Positions 8,436 to 17,320 of a stretch of 64,000 bases of DNA are shown here, piece after piece. The position numbers and the translations under genes are program-made. Where the stretch lies: positions 248,001 to 312,000 of the forward strand of contig NC_015177.1 in the NCBI RefSeq assembly GCF_000190735.1, given 5' to 3'. The notes below the pieces were generated by a model. That model made no database searches, was not told the DNA's origin, and saw nothing but the letters and a program-made list of their open reading frames with translations. Source of the DNA: Pseudopedobacter saltans DSM 12145 (lineage in GTDB: Bacteria; Bacteroidota; Bacteroidia; Sphingobacteriales; Sphingobacteriaceae). The number at the start of each line of letters is the position of its first letter. Position 1 is the stretch's first letter.

Positions 8436-9908
8436 ATGTCTAAGAACAACGACGAAATTTTTAAGAATGTAATTTCACATGCAAAAGAGTATGGATTTGT
8501 GTTTCCTTCGAGTGAAATTTATGATGGTTTAAGTGCTGTTTATGACTATGGTCAATTAGGGGCCGAACTAAAGAATAATATTAAGGCATACTGGTGGAAA
8601 TCTATGGTGCAGTTGAACGAAAATATTGTAGGTATTGATTCTGCAATTTTCATGCACCCTAAAATATGGAAAGCAAGTGGTCATGTTGATGGATTTAATG
8701 ATCCGATGATCGATAACAAAGATTCTAAAAAGCGTTATAGAGCAGATCAGCTTTTAGAGGATAAAATTGCTCGTTACGAGAAGGACGGCAAGCAAGATAA
8801 AGCGAATCAGCTGCAAGAAGAAATGGACAAAGCTTTAAATGATGACAATTTAGCTCGTTTAAAAGATTTGATCATTGAACATGAAATTGCATGCCCTGTT
8901 TCAGGAACCAGAAACTGGACGGATGTTCGCCAGTTTAACCTGATGTTCTCTACACAAATGGGCGCTATGGCCGAAGGTTCTGATGAAGTTTATTTAAGAC
9001 CAGAAACCGCTCAGGGTATTTTCGTTAATTTTCTAAACGTTCAAAAGTCCGGAAGAATGAAAATTCCTTTCGGGATTGCACAAATTGGTAAAGCATTCAG
9101 AAATGAAGTAATTGCCCGCCAGTTTATCATGCGTATGCGCGAGTTCGAACAAATGGAACTGCAATTCTTTGTGAAACCAGGGACAGAAATGGAATGGTAT
9201 AAAAAATGGAAAGAAACCCGTTTAAAGTGGCATTTGGCTTTAGGTACAAACCCGGCTAAATACCGTTTCCATGATCATACTAAATTAGCGCATTATGCAA
9301 ATGCTGCAGTTGATATTGAGTTCGAATTCCCTTTCGGATTTAAAGAAGTAGAAGGTATCCACTCCAGAACAGATTTCGATTTGAAACAGCATCAGGAGTT
9401 TTCTGGAAAGAAACTACAATTCTTCGATCCGGAAATTAATCAAAGCTATGTTCCTTATGTGGTAGAGACATCTATCGGTGTGGACAGATTTTTCCTGGCT
9501 ACTTTAATCAACGCTTACGAAGAGCAGGATTTAAGTACTGAAGATAAAAAAGATTCTAGAACAGTTTTACATCTGCATCCGGTTTTGGCTCCTTATAAAG
9601 CAGCTGTACTTCCTTTAACTAAAAAAGACGGTTTGCCAGAAAAAGCTCGCGAGATTATGAATCGTTTAAAACTGGATTACAATGTAACTTACGATGAAAA
9701 AGATTCAATTGGTAAACGTTACAGAAGACAGGATGCTATTGGTACGCCTTTCTGTATTACAGTAGATCATCAGTCTTTAGAAGATAATACGGTAACTATC
9801 CGTCATAGAGACAGTATGGAACAAGAACGTATTTCTATTGCCGATTTGGATAGAATTATTGGAGAATTAGTTAGCTGGAAGAACGTTTTAGCTGGTCTTC
9901 AAGAATAA
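8436..9908 (+). CDS. glyS: glycyl-tRNA synthetase (single-chain, alpha2 type)
   Basis: This 490-residue class II synthetase charges tRNA-Gly. It is the dimeric single-chain type found in Bacteroidetes, archaea and eukaryotes, not the alpha2beta2 bacterial form. Class II motif 2 is seen as GKAFRNEVIARQFIMRMREF, with YLRPETAQGIFVNF before it and VVETSIGVDRFF (motif 3) later. The C-terminal anticodon-binding domain starts near HLHPVLAPYKAAVLPL. The ATG at 8436 fits the family start. A small membrane-protein gene follows 8 bases after the stop. Confidence 0.97.
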   Translation: MSKNNDEIFKNVISHAKEYGFVFPSSEIYDGLSAVYDYGQLGAELKNNIKAYWWKSMVQLNENIVGIDSAIFMHPKIWKASGHVDGFNDPMIDNKDSKKRYRADQLLEDKIARYEKDGKQDKANQLQEEMDKALNDDNLARLKDLIIEHEIACPVSGTRNWTDVRQFNLMFSTQMGAMAEGSDEVYLRPETAQGIFVNFLNVQKSGRMKIPFGIAQIGKAFRNEVIARQFIMRMREFEQMELQFFVKPGTEMEWYKKWKETRLKWHLALGTNPAKYRFHDHTKLAHYANAAVDIEFEFPFGFKEVEGIHSRTDFDLKQHQEFSGKKLQFFDPEINQSYVPYVVETSIGVDRFFLATLINAYEEQDLSTEDKKDSRTVLHLHPVLAPYKAAVLPLTKKDGLPEKAREIMNRLKLDYNVTYDEKDSIGKRYRRQDAIGTPFCITVDHQSLEDNTVTIRHRDSMEQERISIADLDRIIGELVSWKNVLAGLQE

Positions 9909-9916
9909 ATACAGAT

Positions 9917-10099
9917 ATGCCGGAAGTTATATTAGTTGTTTTTGTAATTGCTCTGGTATTTTCTCCGCAAATTTTAGCTTATAAGTTTGCGGAATATTTA
10001 GGAAGAGATAAGAAGTTTTGGTTTTGGATATCGTTTCTAATTCCGGTTATTTCTCTGTTTATTCTGATGTTTTTACCAGAAACTGAAAAAAAGACCTAG
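9917..10099 (+). CDS. small two-helix membrane protein
   Basis: This 60-residue protein has two hydrophobic segments (about 3-22 and 32-53) joined by a charged loop (YLGRDKKF). It starts 8 bases after glyS and is followed by a rho-independent terminator at 10123, which makes it look like the second gene of a glyS operon. I do not recognise the family and no function is proposed. Confidence 0.6.
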   Translation: MPEVILVVFVIALVFSPQILAYKFAEYLGRDKKFWFWISFLIPVISLFILMFLPETEKKT

Positions 10100-10122
10100 T
10101 AATAGTAAAGCAAATGATATTG

Positions 10123-10156
10123 AAGCCGTTTTGATTTAATCAGGACGGCTTTTTTG
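10123..10156 (+). terminator. rho-independent terminator after the glyS unit
   Basis: The arms AAGCCGT (10123-10129) and ACGGCTT (10145-10151) are followed by a T-run. It ends the glyS / small membrane protein unit. Confidence 0.85.
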
Positions 10157-10183
10157 TTTGGGAAAGTGTTTGTTGTTGTTTTA

Positions 10184-10224
10184 GGAGTAACTGCAGAGAA
10201 TACAAAGAACGCGAAGGAAAATTC
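10184..10224. repeat. dispersed GGAGTAACTGCAGA / CAAAGAACGC repeat
   Basis: This purine-rich stretch begins with GGAGTAACTGCAGA and continues CAAAGAACGCGAAGG. The same 14-mer recurs at 54299-54312, and a related GCAAAGAGCGCAAAGAA block sits at 34738-34754. All three lie at or just beyond gene ends. The rest of the gap 10225-10365 shows nothing else recognisable. Confidence 0.5.
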
Positions 10225-10365
10225 TTGGTTATTTTTTGAGTTTGAAGGTCGTATTTATTCTCTTCTATTTAGTTTATTTCCGACTCTTGCCTGCCAGGCA
10301 AGTTATTTCGTAATTTAATCACTAGACTAAAAATGGTTATAATGGGAATATTAAAAAGCCTAAAT

Positions 10366-10404
10366 AAAAAAGCCATTTCGAAACAGCTTCGAAATGGCTT
10401 TATG
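10366..10404 (-). terminator. rho-independent terminator of clpB
   Basis: A perfect 14-bp inverted repeat (AAAGCCATTTCGAA, 10369-10382; complement 10388-10401) with a 5-base loop is followed on the minus strand by a T-rich tract. A second hairpin built on AGGCCT sits closer to the clpB stop, at about 10446-10473. Confidence 0.85.
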
Positions 10405-10503
10405 ATAATTTTCAGAAAACCAGTTTATAAACTTGTGTTTTGTCGAAGCAGGCCTTTTAAAAGAGGCCTTGCTACATTATATATTCCTGCTGATTAAAAG
10501 ATA

Positions 10504-13101
10504 TTACTTCTCTGCATTCAGAAAAACAAACTGATTGTCGAAAACATCCAGTTTAATTTTACTGTCTTTATCAATTTTTCCAGACAAGATTTGTTTAGAA
10601 AGCTCGTTTAAAATACGTTTTTGAATAACCCTTTTCAGTGGTCTTGCACCAAACTGAGGATCGTAGCCTAATTGAGCTAACCAATCCAGCGCTTCCTCCG
10701 AAGCATCTAAATCTATTCCCATTTCAGCTAAAGTATGTTTAACACCTTGGAATTGCAGATCAACTATATTTCTGATTTCGTTTCTGTTCAAAGGCGTAAA
10801 CATAATCAACTCATCAATCCTGTTCAGGAATTCTGGTCTGATTGTTTGTTTCAATAGTTCGAATAGCTCGTTTTTTGTTTTAGCAATAACCTCTTCATGG
10901 TTGCTTTCGTCAAGATTTTTGAAATTATCTTGTATCAAATGCGCACCAATGTTAGAAGTCATGATGATGATAGTGTTTTTGAAATTCACTACCCGACCTT
11001 TGTTATCTGTTAAACGACCATCATCTAAAACTTGCAACAATATATTGAAAACATCAGGATGCGCTTTTTCGATCTCATCTAAAAGAATGACAGAATATGG
11101 TTTTCTTCTAACAGCTTCAGTAAGCTGTCCACCTTCATCATAACCAACGTATCCCGGAGGGGCACCAATCAATCTTGAAACCGCATGTCTTTCCTGATAC
11201 TCACTCATATCAATCCGAATCATGGACTGCTCATCGTTAAATAAGAACTCAGCTAAGGCTTTTGCCAATTCTGTTTTACCCACACCCGTTGTACCTAAAA
11301 AAATAAACGAACCGATTGGTTTTTTCTGATCGCTCAAGCCTGCTCTGGACCTTCTGATTGCATCTGAAATAGCCTCTATAGCTTCATCTTGTCCCGCGAC
11401 ACGTTTGTGTAATTCTTCTTCCAGGTGCAAAAGTTTATCTCTTTCACTGGCAACAAGTTTAGTAACCGGTATACCAGTCCATCTGCCTACAACACCAGCA
11501 ATATCTTCGGCAGTAACTTCTTCTTTAAGCATTCTGCTGTCTGAAGTTTTATTGGACAATTCTTCTTTCAATTTTTCTACATTGTCCTGAGCTTCTTTAA
11601 TGCGACCGTATCTGATCTCAGCGACTTTACCATAATCGCCAGCCCTTTCTGCCTGTTCAGCTTCAAGTTTCAGATTCTCTATGTTTTCAATATTGCTGTT
11701 AATTTTATCAACCAAATCCTTTTCACTTTGCCATTTGGCTTTGTATTCATCCCTTTCTGCCGCTAAATCACTTATTTCTTTAGAAAGATCTTTAACCTTT
11801 TTCTCATCGTTTTCACGTTTGATAGCTTCACGTTCTATTTCTAACTGCATAATTTTCCTATCCAGTTCGTCCACAGCTTCGGGGACAGAGTCCATTTCCA
11901 AGCGCAGTTTAGAAGCAGCTTCGTCCATCAAGTCGATGGCTTTATCTGGTAAAAAACGGTCGGAAATGTAACGTTGAGACAGCTCAACTGCAGCTATAAT
12001 AGCTTCGTCTTTAATTCTTACCTTGTGGTGTGTTTCGTAACGTTCCTTTAAACCACGAAGAATGGAAATAGCATCCTGAGTATCCGGTTCATCGACCATT
12101 ACTTTCTGGAACCTTCTTTCCAGTGCTTTATCTTTCTCGAGATATTTTTGATATTCGTTTAACGTTGTGGCACCGATAGATCTAAGCTCGCCTCTAGCTA
12201 ATGCCGGTTTTAAGATATTTGCGGCATCCATAGCACCTTCTCCACCACCCGCCCCAACTAGTGTATGTATCTCATCAATAAACAAAATGATCTCACCATC
12301 GCTATCAGTAACTTCTTTAACAACAGCTTTCAAACGTTCTTCGAATTCACCTTTGTATTTGGCACCTGCAACCAGCGCGCCCATGTCAAGTGAGTAAACC
12401 GTTTTAGATTTAAGATTCTCCGGAACGTCGCCTTTTATAATACGATGAGCAATACCTTCTGCGATGGCTGTTTTACCAACGCCCGGTTCACCAATTAATA
12501 TCGGATTGTTTTTAGTTCTTCTTGAAAGAATCTGGATAACACGTCTGATTTCCTCATCACGCCCAATAACCGGATCTAATTTTCCCGATTCTGCATATTC
12601 GTTCAAATTCCTTGCATACTTGTTTAGGGCGTTATAAGTAGCCTCCGCATTTTGATCGGTAACTTTTGAGTCGCCACGTAAATCCTTGATAGCTTTTTTC
12701 AGATCTTTCTCATTTACACCCTGATCTTTTAAAAATGTAGATGCTTTATCGTTGGAAGCTAAGATAGCCAGTAAAATATGTTCTACGGAAACAAACTCAT
12801 CCTTAAACTCTTTCAGATAAGATTGGGCCTTAATCAAAGTAGAGTTAGCAGTGCTGGAAAGGTAAACGTTGCTTCCGCTCACTTTGGGATAAGAGGCAAT
12901 CGTTTCATCCAAAGACTGATTTAATCTGTTAATATTTACGTTTAGTTTTTTTAATAAGTAGCCAACTACATTTTCGTCAACTGAAAGCAGTGCTTTCAAT
13001 AAATGAGCGTTTTCAATGGCCTGTTGCTGAAAACCAGTAGCTATTTCAGAAGCCTTTTGTATCGCCTCCTGGGCTTTTATTGTAAAGTTGTTGAAATTCA
13101 T
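10504..13101 (-). CDS. clpB: ATP-dependent chaperone ClpB
   Basis: This 865-residue hexameric disaggregase works with DnaK to resolubilise aggregated proteins. It has an N-terminal Clp_N domain (two repeats, 1-150), a first AAA+ module with Walker A GEPGVGKT and Walker B LFIDEIH, the long coiled-coil middle domain (about 400-530) that marks ClpB rather than ClpA/C, and a second AAA+ module ([21 protein letters not shown]). The start is supported by a strong GGAGG about 10 bases upstream, which is not typical of genes here. It is followed by a perfect terminator at 10366. No CIRCE element was seen upstream. Confidence 0.97.
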   Translation of the reverse strand: MNFNNFTIKAQEAIQKASEIATGFQQQAIENAHLLKALLSVDENVVGYLLKKLNVNINRLNQSLDETIASYPKVSGSNVYLSSTANSTLIKAQSYLKEFKDEFVSVEHILLAILASNDKASTFLKDQGVNEKDLKKAIKDLRGDSKVTDQNAEATYNALNKYARNLNEYAESGKLDPVIGRDEEIRRVIQILSRRTKNNPILIGEPGVGKTAIAEGIAHRIIKGDVPENLKSKTVYSLDMGALVAGAKYKGEFEERLKAVVKEVTDSDGEIILFIDEIHTLVGAGGGEGAMDAANILKPALARGELRSIGATTLNEYQKYLEKDKALERRFQKVMVDEPDTQDAISILRGLKERYETHHKVRIKDEAIIAAVELSQRYISDRFLPDKAIDLMDEAASKLRLEMDSVPEAVDELDRKIMQLEIEREAIKRENDEKKVKDLSKEISDLAAERDEYKAKWQSEKDLVDKINSNIENIENLKLEAEQAERAGDYGKVAEIRYGRIKEAQDNVEKLKEELSNKTSDSRMLKEEVTAEDIAGVVGRWTGIPVTKLVASERDKLLHLEEELHKRVAGQDEAIEAISDAIRRSRAGLSDQKKPIGSFIFLGTTGVGKTELAKALAEFLFNDEQSMIRIDMSEYQERHAVSRLIGAPPGYVGYDEGGQLTEAVRRKPYSVILLDEIEKAHPDVFNILLQVLDDGRLTDNKGRVVNFKNTIIIMTSNIGAHLIQDNFKNLDESNHEEVIAKTKNELFELLKQTIRPEFLNRIDELIMFTPLNRNEIRNIVDLQFQGVKHTLAEMGIDLDASEEALDWLAQLGYDPQFGARPLKRVIQKRILNELSKQILSGKIDKDSKIKLDVFDNQFVFLNAEK

Positions 13102-13660
13102 AATTATATCCTCCAGGTTCCTCTCATCAAAAACACATCCAACTCTTATAGTGTTTTTAAAACCTGAAAATAAGTCTGTTACTTTAAAATTAATGGAGAC
13201 AAAATGTCTTGTGAACTTATTTTTTTCTGTAAAAATGTCTCGTAGTAAAGATCGTTTTTTCCGAATTTTACCAACGTTCTGCGTTTAGATATTTCTAAAA
13301 GGCAATTATTCCACCATCGGCTGGTAATGAGGTGGGCCTTCATCATTCATATAGGCATTCCAACTGTATTGAGACTGATATTCCTTTTTCTTTTTATGGC
13401 CTTAACTTTTTCCTTACGAGGGAAAAATGATATCGTACCGACTTTTCCTCCAAAGGGATATTTCCTATCTCGTTTGAGGGAAAACAGTCTCAATTGTACA
13501 ATTTGCTCAGAAGTAGAACTGAAGACCGCAAATTTGTAGTTGCTTTGAATTACGTATTCGGCATTATAAAATTTGGAGAGGTTGTCCCGAGTTACGTTGG
13601 GGTGGAATCAGTTTAGTCTTAATCATCAAAGAAATATGAATCAACAAAAAAGATATTAAA
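13102..13660. other. clpB upstream region with a 127-bp self-complementary element
   Basis: About 560 bases without a convincing gene. An inverted repeat frames part of it: ATTGAGACTG at 13368-13377 and its perfect complement at 13485-13494. Inside are alternating pyrimidine arms (TTTTTCC near 13407, TTTTCCTCC near 13443) and two GAGGGAAAA arms (near 13419 and 13476) that can pair, so the whole could fold as a branched RNA. Alternatively it is a remnant of a small mobile element. The clpB promoter must lie to the left of it; I could not place one. Confidence 0.4.
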
Positions 13661-13696
13661 AAAATAAGCCAACTCTTTTGAAGCTGGCTTATTTTT
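13661..13696 (-). terminator. terminator of the pyrE / SRPBCC unit
   Basis: The arms AAAATAAGCCA (13661-13671) and its perfect complement (13685-13695) lie just past the stop of the minus-strand gene at 13716, with a T-rich tract on the minus-strand side. Confidence 0.85.
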
Positions 13697-13715
13697 AATT
13701 TTATCGTGGTATACT

Positions 13716-14111
13716 TTAACCAAGTTTGCTTGCTAAAGCATTTGTCTGATAGTCTGTTAATTTTTGCAGAGGGCCGCTGGCCAACATTTTCATCATCATA
13801 TTTAATTCAGCAGAGATGGTTAGTTTAGCTTCTGTAGTACTGCCTTTGTCGGTTAATGTCCACTTTAGATTCAAAGCAATAGGAGCTTCTTCTGCTGGAA
13901 CAATAAGTATTTCTTGGTTTCCAATTCTTGCCTCTACCTTTAAAGCTAGTTTAGCCATGTTTTGTATCGTAAACCTGGCTTCGTCTTTAGTACTAGACCA
14001 GTTGTAGATATTTTCAGGCATTAAACCTTCATGATTGTTCAGGTCCTCTAAAAAAGAGTAAACATCAGAAACAGGTTTATTTAAAACGACTTTACTTTCG
14101 AAAACAGTCAT
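13716..14111 (-). CDS. SRPBCC (START-like) family protein
   Basis: This 131-residue protein looks like the polyketide cyclase / START-like fold: it opens with a beta strand (TVFESKVVLNKPVSDVYSFLEDLNNHEGLMP), continues with antiparallel strands, and ends in a long helix (MMKMLASGPLQKLTDYQTNALASKL). Such proteins bind hydrophobic ligands or act as coenzyme Q/lipid carriers; the ligand here is unknown. The gene follows pyrE by two bases and shares its terminator, so it is co-transcribed with pyrE. Confidence 0.75.
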   Translation of the reverse strand: MTVFESKVVLNKPVSDVYSFLEDLNNHEGLMPENIYNWSSTKDEARFTIQNMAKLALKVEARIGNQEILIVPAEEAPIALNLKWTLTDKGSTTEAKLTISAELNMMMKMLASGPLQKLTDYQTNALASKLG

Positions 14112-14113
14112 GA

Positions 14114-14776
14114 CTAAGCTTGTTTAGGTTCAAAATTTTCGCCCCATCCCGATGGATCTTTTCTCCATTGTTCTAACAAATCCAAATCAGATTTAGGGAA
14201 CAGATTGTGTTCTACGGCATAAGTTAGCAAAGCATTATAGTTCGAAAGTGTAGTGAATCTACATTTTGCTTCTTTAAAGTTCTCGGTGGCGATATCAAGA
14301 TTATAAGAGAAAATAGCTACTAAGCCTACAACATCGTAACCGGCTTCTTTAAGCGCGTTAACCGCCTGGATACTGCTTTTTCCGGTAGAAATTAAATCTT
14401 CAATAACCACAACTCTTTGTCCTTCGTTAATTTCTCCTTCGATTAAGCTTTGCGTTCCGTGATCTTTTGGTTTAGATCTTACATAGATAAAAGGTAAGCC
14501 CAATTCCTGTGCAACCAAAGCTCCCTGAGGGATGCCCGCTGTGGCAACTCCGGCAATTGCGCCCACAGATCCAAACTCTTCTTGAATAGCTTCTGAAAGC
14601 TTTTGTCTGATGTAAGTTCTAATAGATGGATAGGATAATGTTATCCTGTTATCACAATAAATTGGAGATTTCCAACCCGATGCCCAAGTAAAAGGATTAT
14701 TAGGTTGTAATTTAATTGCTTTTATTTGCAACAAAAATTCAGCAATTTTCTGTTCAGTCTCACTTTTGTTGTACAT
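14114..14776 (-). CDS. pyrE: orotate phosphoribosyltransferase
   Basis: This 220-residue enzyme joins orotate to PRPP to give OMP in pyrimidine synthesis. The PRPP-binding motif VVVIEDLISTGKS is clear, and KDHGTQSLIEGE matches the flexible catalytic loop (YVRSKPKDHG). Its ATG (complement of CAT at 14774-14776) overlaps the start of the divergent Nudix gene. A perfect Bacteroidetes -7 box lies four bases beyond it, so the mRNA may be leaderless. Confidence 0.96.
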   Translation of the reverse strand: MYNKSETEQKIAEFLLQIKAIKLQPNNPFTWASGWKSPIYCDNRITLSYPSIRTYIRQKLSEAIQEEFGSVGAIAGVATAGIPQGALVAQELGLPFIYVRSKPKDHGTQSLIEGEINEGQRVVVIEDLISTGKSSIQAVNALKEAGYDVVGLVAIFSYNLDIATENFKEAKCRFTTLSNYNALLTYAVEHNLFPKSDLDLLEQWRKDPSGWGENFEPKQA

Positions 14777-15389
14777 GATGCAAAACTACAATATTTATAT
14801 CAACGAAAAAGCCCTAATTATAACTTCTGTTGTTAATAATCAGGTCGAAAAAGCTCAAATCATTGATGGTCAGCATTTTGATTTGAGTAAATTTTATGAT
14901 GAAATTTTAGAAAGAAAAGAAGATCACTTTTATATCCTGTCTGATAATCCTGAGGAAACTTTTAATGAATTGACGAAAACAGTCAAAATTATTGAAGCTG
15001 CAGGCGGTTTGGTGGAAAGCGCTAAAGAAACTTTTCTTTTTATAAAACGATTGGGGAAATGGGATCTCCCAAAGGGAAAACTTGAAGAAGATGAGGTAAT
15101 AGAGGAAACAGCAGTAAGGGAAGTGGAAGAGGAGTGTGGGGTTGTGGTGAACAAGTTAAATCAAAAAATTACCGATACTTATCATATGTATAAGATGAAA
15201 GATCAGGTGATTTTGAAGATTACTTATTGGTATAGCATGAGTGTCGATGAGGAAACGGAATTAACTCCGCAAACTGAAGAGGATATTACAGAGGCGAGAT
15301 GGTTAGGTAAAAGCGAATGGTCTATGGTGTTCGAGAATACCTATCCATCTATCCTGGAAGTATTGAAAAAATCGGGTGCTACGAATTAA
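14775..15389 (+). CDS. Nudix hydrolase with N-terminal extension
   Basis: A protein of about 204 residues. Its second half is a Nudix domain with the full box Gx5Ex7REVxEExG (from GKLEEDEV to EEECGV, about residues 98-120), which binds Mg2+ and hydrolyses nucleoside diphosphates linked to another moiety. The first 65 residues form a separate region not typical of simple Nudix enzymes. Two adjacent ATG codons (14775 and 14778) are possible; the first shares bases with the divergent pyrE start. The 3' end overlaps the convergent coaD gene by 11 bases. The substrate is unknown. Confidence 0.88.
   Translation: MMQNYNIYINEKALIITSVVNNQVEKAQIIDGQHFDLSKFYDEILERKEDHFYILSDNPEETFNELTKTVKIIEAAGGLVESAKETFLFIKRLGKWDLPKGKLEEDEVIEETAVREVEEECGVVVNKLNQKITDTYHMYKMKDQVILKITYWYSMSVDEETELTPQTEEDITEARWLGKSEWSMVFENTYPSILEVLKKSGATN
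14781..14788 (-). promoter_or_regulatory. -7 promoter box of pyrE
   Basis: On the minus strand the sequence reads TAGTTTTG, a perfect TAnnTTTG. Only four bases separate it from the pyrE start codon, so transcription would begin at or next to the ATG. The box lies inside the first codons of the divergent Nudix gene. No good -33 element was found at 19-20 bases. Confidence 0.55.
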
Positions 15390-15852
15390 CTTTTAAAAAT
15401 GGCATGGCGGCCGGGGGGACAAATTTCTCTACTTTTCCGCCATGTCTTAAAATATCTCTGACAATAGTTGAACTAATAGAAGAATAGCCCGGTTTGCTAA
15501 GGATAAAAATAGACTCGATTTCCGGTTCCAGCGCATGGTTCATCTGAGAAATAGCTTTTTCATATTCAAAATCAGAAACAGTTCTGATACCTCGAATCAT
15601 GTATTTTGCTTTAAGCTGCTTACAAAACTCTATCGTTAGGCCTTCGTAAGTAAGCACCTCTATTTTGGGGTCTTTACCAAAAACAGCTTTGATCATTTCA
15701 AGCCTGGTTTCAGGCTCCAGATGAGGCTTTTTGTTCCCGTTAATTCCAATACCAATATAAATCTTGTCAAACAAAGACATGGATCTTTCTAAAATATCGA
15801 CGTGAGCTTTGGTGATTGGATCAAAAGAACCTGGAAATAATGCTATTTTCAT
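15379..15852 (-). CDS. coaD: phosphopantetheine adenylyltransferase
   Basis: This 157-residue enzyme performs the penultimate step of coenzyme A synthesis, making dephospho-CoA from 4'-phosphopantetheine and ATP. The nucleotidyltransferase motif GSFDPITKAH (residues 8-17) and the C-terminal YSSISSTIVR (ISSTxVR) are both present, and length is standard. Its 3' end overlaps the Nudix gene. rsmD lies 21 bases upstream in the same direction. Confidence 0.97.
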   Translation of the reverse strand: MKIALFPGSFDPITKAHVDILERSMSLFDKIYIGIGINGNKKPHLEPETRLEMIKAVFGKDPKIEVLTYEGLTIEFCKQLKAKYMIRGIRTVSDFEYEKAISQMNHALEPEIESIFILSKPGYSSISSTIVRDILRHGGKVEKFVPPAAMPFLKVNS

Positions 15853-15873
15853 TCCTCTTGGTTTATTTTAATG

Positions 15874-16428
15874 TTAAATATTGTTTGATGAATTTTTGTT
15901 TTCGAAAAAGCTAAATGTAGAATAGCCATATTTTCTTTTTTCGACGAAGTTTGGATGACCTTCCAAATTCTGCAAACTTTGATGCTCCACTACCAAAATT
16001 CCATTTTCAGTCAGCAGATTTCGCTCAAATACCAACCTCGCGATATCAGGAATTTTCGAAATATCATAAGGTGGATCTGCAAAAATAAAATCATATTGTG
16101 CAGTTTCTGTAGATAAGAACTTGAAAACATTTCCTTTTGTTACCTTAATCTGGTTCAGATTACATTCCTTTGCCGTGTTTTTTAAATAATTTACACATCC
16201 ATAGTTTAAATCAACAGATGTAATTTTAGCAGCATTTCTCGAAGCAAATTCTAAGGATATATTTCCCGTGCCACTAAATAAATCCAATACGTTCAGGCCT
16301 TCAATATCTACTTTATTCTGTATGATGTTAAATAAAGCTTCTTTAGCCATATCTGTGGTTGGCCTTACGGGTAAATTTTTGGGAGGATTAAACCGCCTTC
16401 CCTTTAGTGTTCCGCCTATTATCCGCAT
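15874..16428 (-). CDS. rsmD: 16S rRNA (guanine966-N2)-methyltransferase
   Basis: This 184-residue SAM-dependent methyltransferase is predicted to modify G966 of 16S rRNA. The SAM-binding motif VLDLFSGTGNISLEFASR and the catalytic FADPPYD (DPPY type) are visible, and the start MRIIGGTLKGRRF is typical of RsmD. It overlaps the upstream DUF3822 gene by 10 bases and precedes coaD, an arrangement consistent with one operon. Confidence 0.95.
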   Translation of the reverse strand: MRIIGGTLKGRRFNPPKNLPVRPTTDMAKEALFNIIQNKVDIEGLNVLDLFSGTGNISLEFASRNAAKITSVDLNYGCVNYLKNTAKECNLNQIKVTKGNVFKFLSTETAQYDFIFADPPYDISKIPDIARLVFERNLLTENGILVVEHQSLQNLEGHPNFVEKRKYGYSTFSFFENKNSSNNI

Positions 16429-17189
16429 GATATGAGATTTAAAAGTGAAAAATAACGTTGAATATCTGCGTTATTAAACTCTTGATCAATCTTTATATTG
16501 GTTTCAGGTTTTCTTATGCTTAAAAGTGGGATAAGCGTTTTTAACCTTTGGAAAGTCAAAAAATCTTCGGAAATATCTCCACTGATATAAACTCTTTCTT
16601 TTTTTCCGTCAATTGCCTTTTGCTGAAGAATAAGTATCAGAAAATATTGTAGTTCGTTATCGCTTTTAAATTCGAATATGTTATAAAAATTCAGCGCAGA
16701 ATTTTTAGTAATAAGAACTTCAGCATAAGAACCTCTTATATTTACATATACACCATTGTCCCTGGAACCTTGCCATAATGGATTAATCTGAGGGAAAAGT
16801 GCAAAATTCTGAAATAAATCATAAAGAGCTTGTTGTCTCGCTATATTTATAGTATAAACTACAAGAGCTTCACTATTTAAAGCACATGTATTAAAAGTTT
16901 CCCTTTCAGAATTAATCTCCATTAGATTTTTAAAAGAAGAGATCTCCTGTTCAAAATTGGAGGGAACGATAGAGAAAGATTTAGAAAAATAACTGATTTT
17001 AATATTTGATAAATTGAGATTCAAAAAATCAGCACTTTCTAAATTAGATGTACTGCTGCCGATAGTTTTCAAAGAGCTATTCTCATCAATTAAAGCATAG
17101 TTGTAAGAATCCTGATTGATTTCTAACAACAATTGAAGCGGTTTTGATTCATCAAAATCTGCCGATTTAATCTGTATATTTCTTTCCAT
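16419..17189 (-). CDS. DUF3822 family protein
   Basis: This 256-residue protein belongs to DUF3822, a Bacteroidetes family commonly found directly upstream of rsmD, as here. The fold is expected to resemble an actin/Hsp70-type ATPase domain (a YNYALIDENSSLKTIG hairpin near the start and YISGDISEDF late); that comparison is tentative. Function is unknown. The 10-base overlap with rsmD implies coupled translation. Confidence 0.85.
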   Translation of the reverse strand: MERNIQIKSADFDESKPLQLLLEINQDSYNYALIDENSSLKTIGSSTSNLESADFLNLNLSNIKISYFSKSFSIVPSNFEQEISSFKNLMEINSERETFNTCALNSEALVVYTINIARQQALYDLFQNFALFPQINPLWQGSRDNGVYVNIRGSYAEVLITKNSALNFYNIFEFKSDNELQYFLILILQQKAIDGKKERVYISGDISEDFLTFQRLKTLIPLLSIRKPETNIKIDQEFNNADIQRYFSLLNLISCG

Positions 17190-17320
17190 TCCTTAACAAA
17201 AGTAAAATTTTTAGTTTAGAGTGTGTTTAAATTTATAGGCTATCCCAAAAAACATAAATTATTAAATGATTTTAAACAAGAATTCACTGTCATTTACTAA
17301 TTTTTCCCAACTTTGAAGCT

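Noticed and set aside
13327-13539. 70-codon plus-strand frame upstream of clpB
   Set aside because: No family, no ribosome-binding site, and it coincides with the self-complementary element.
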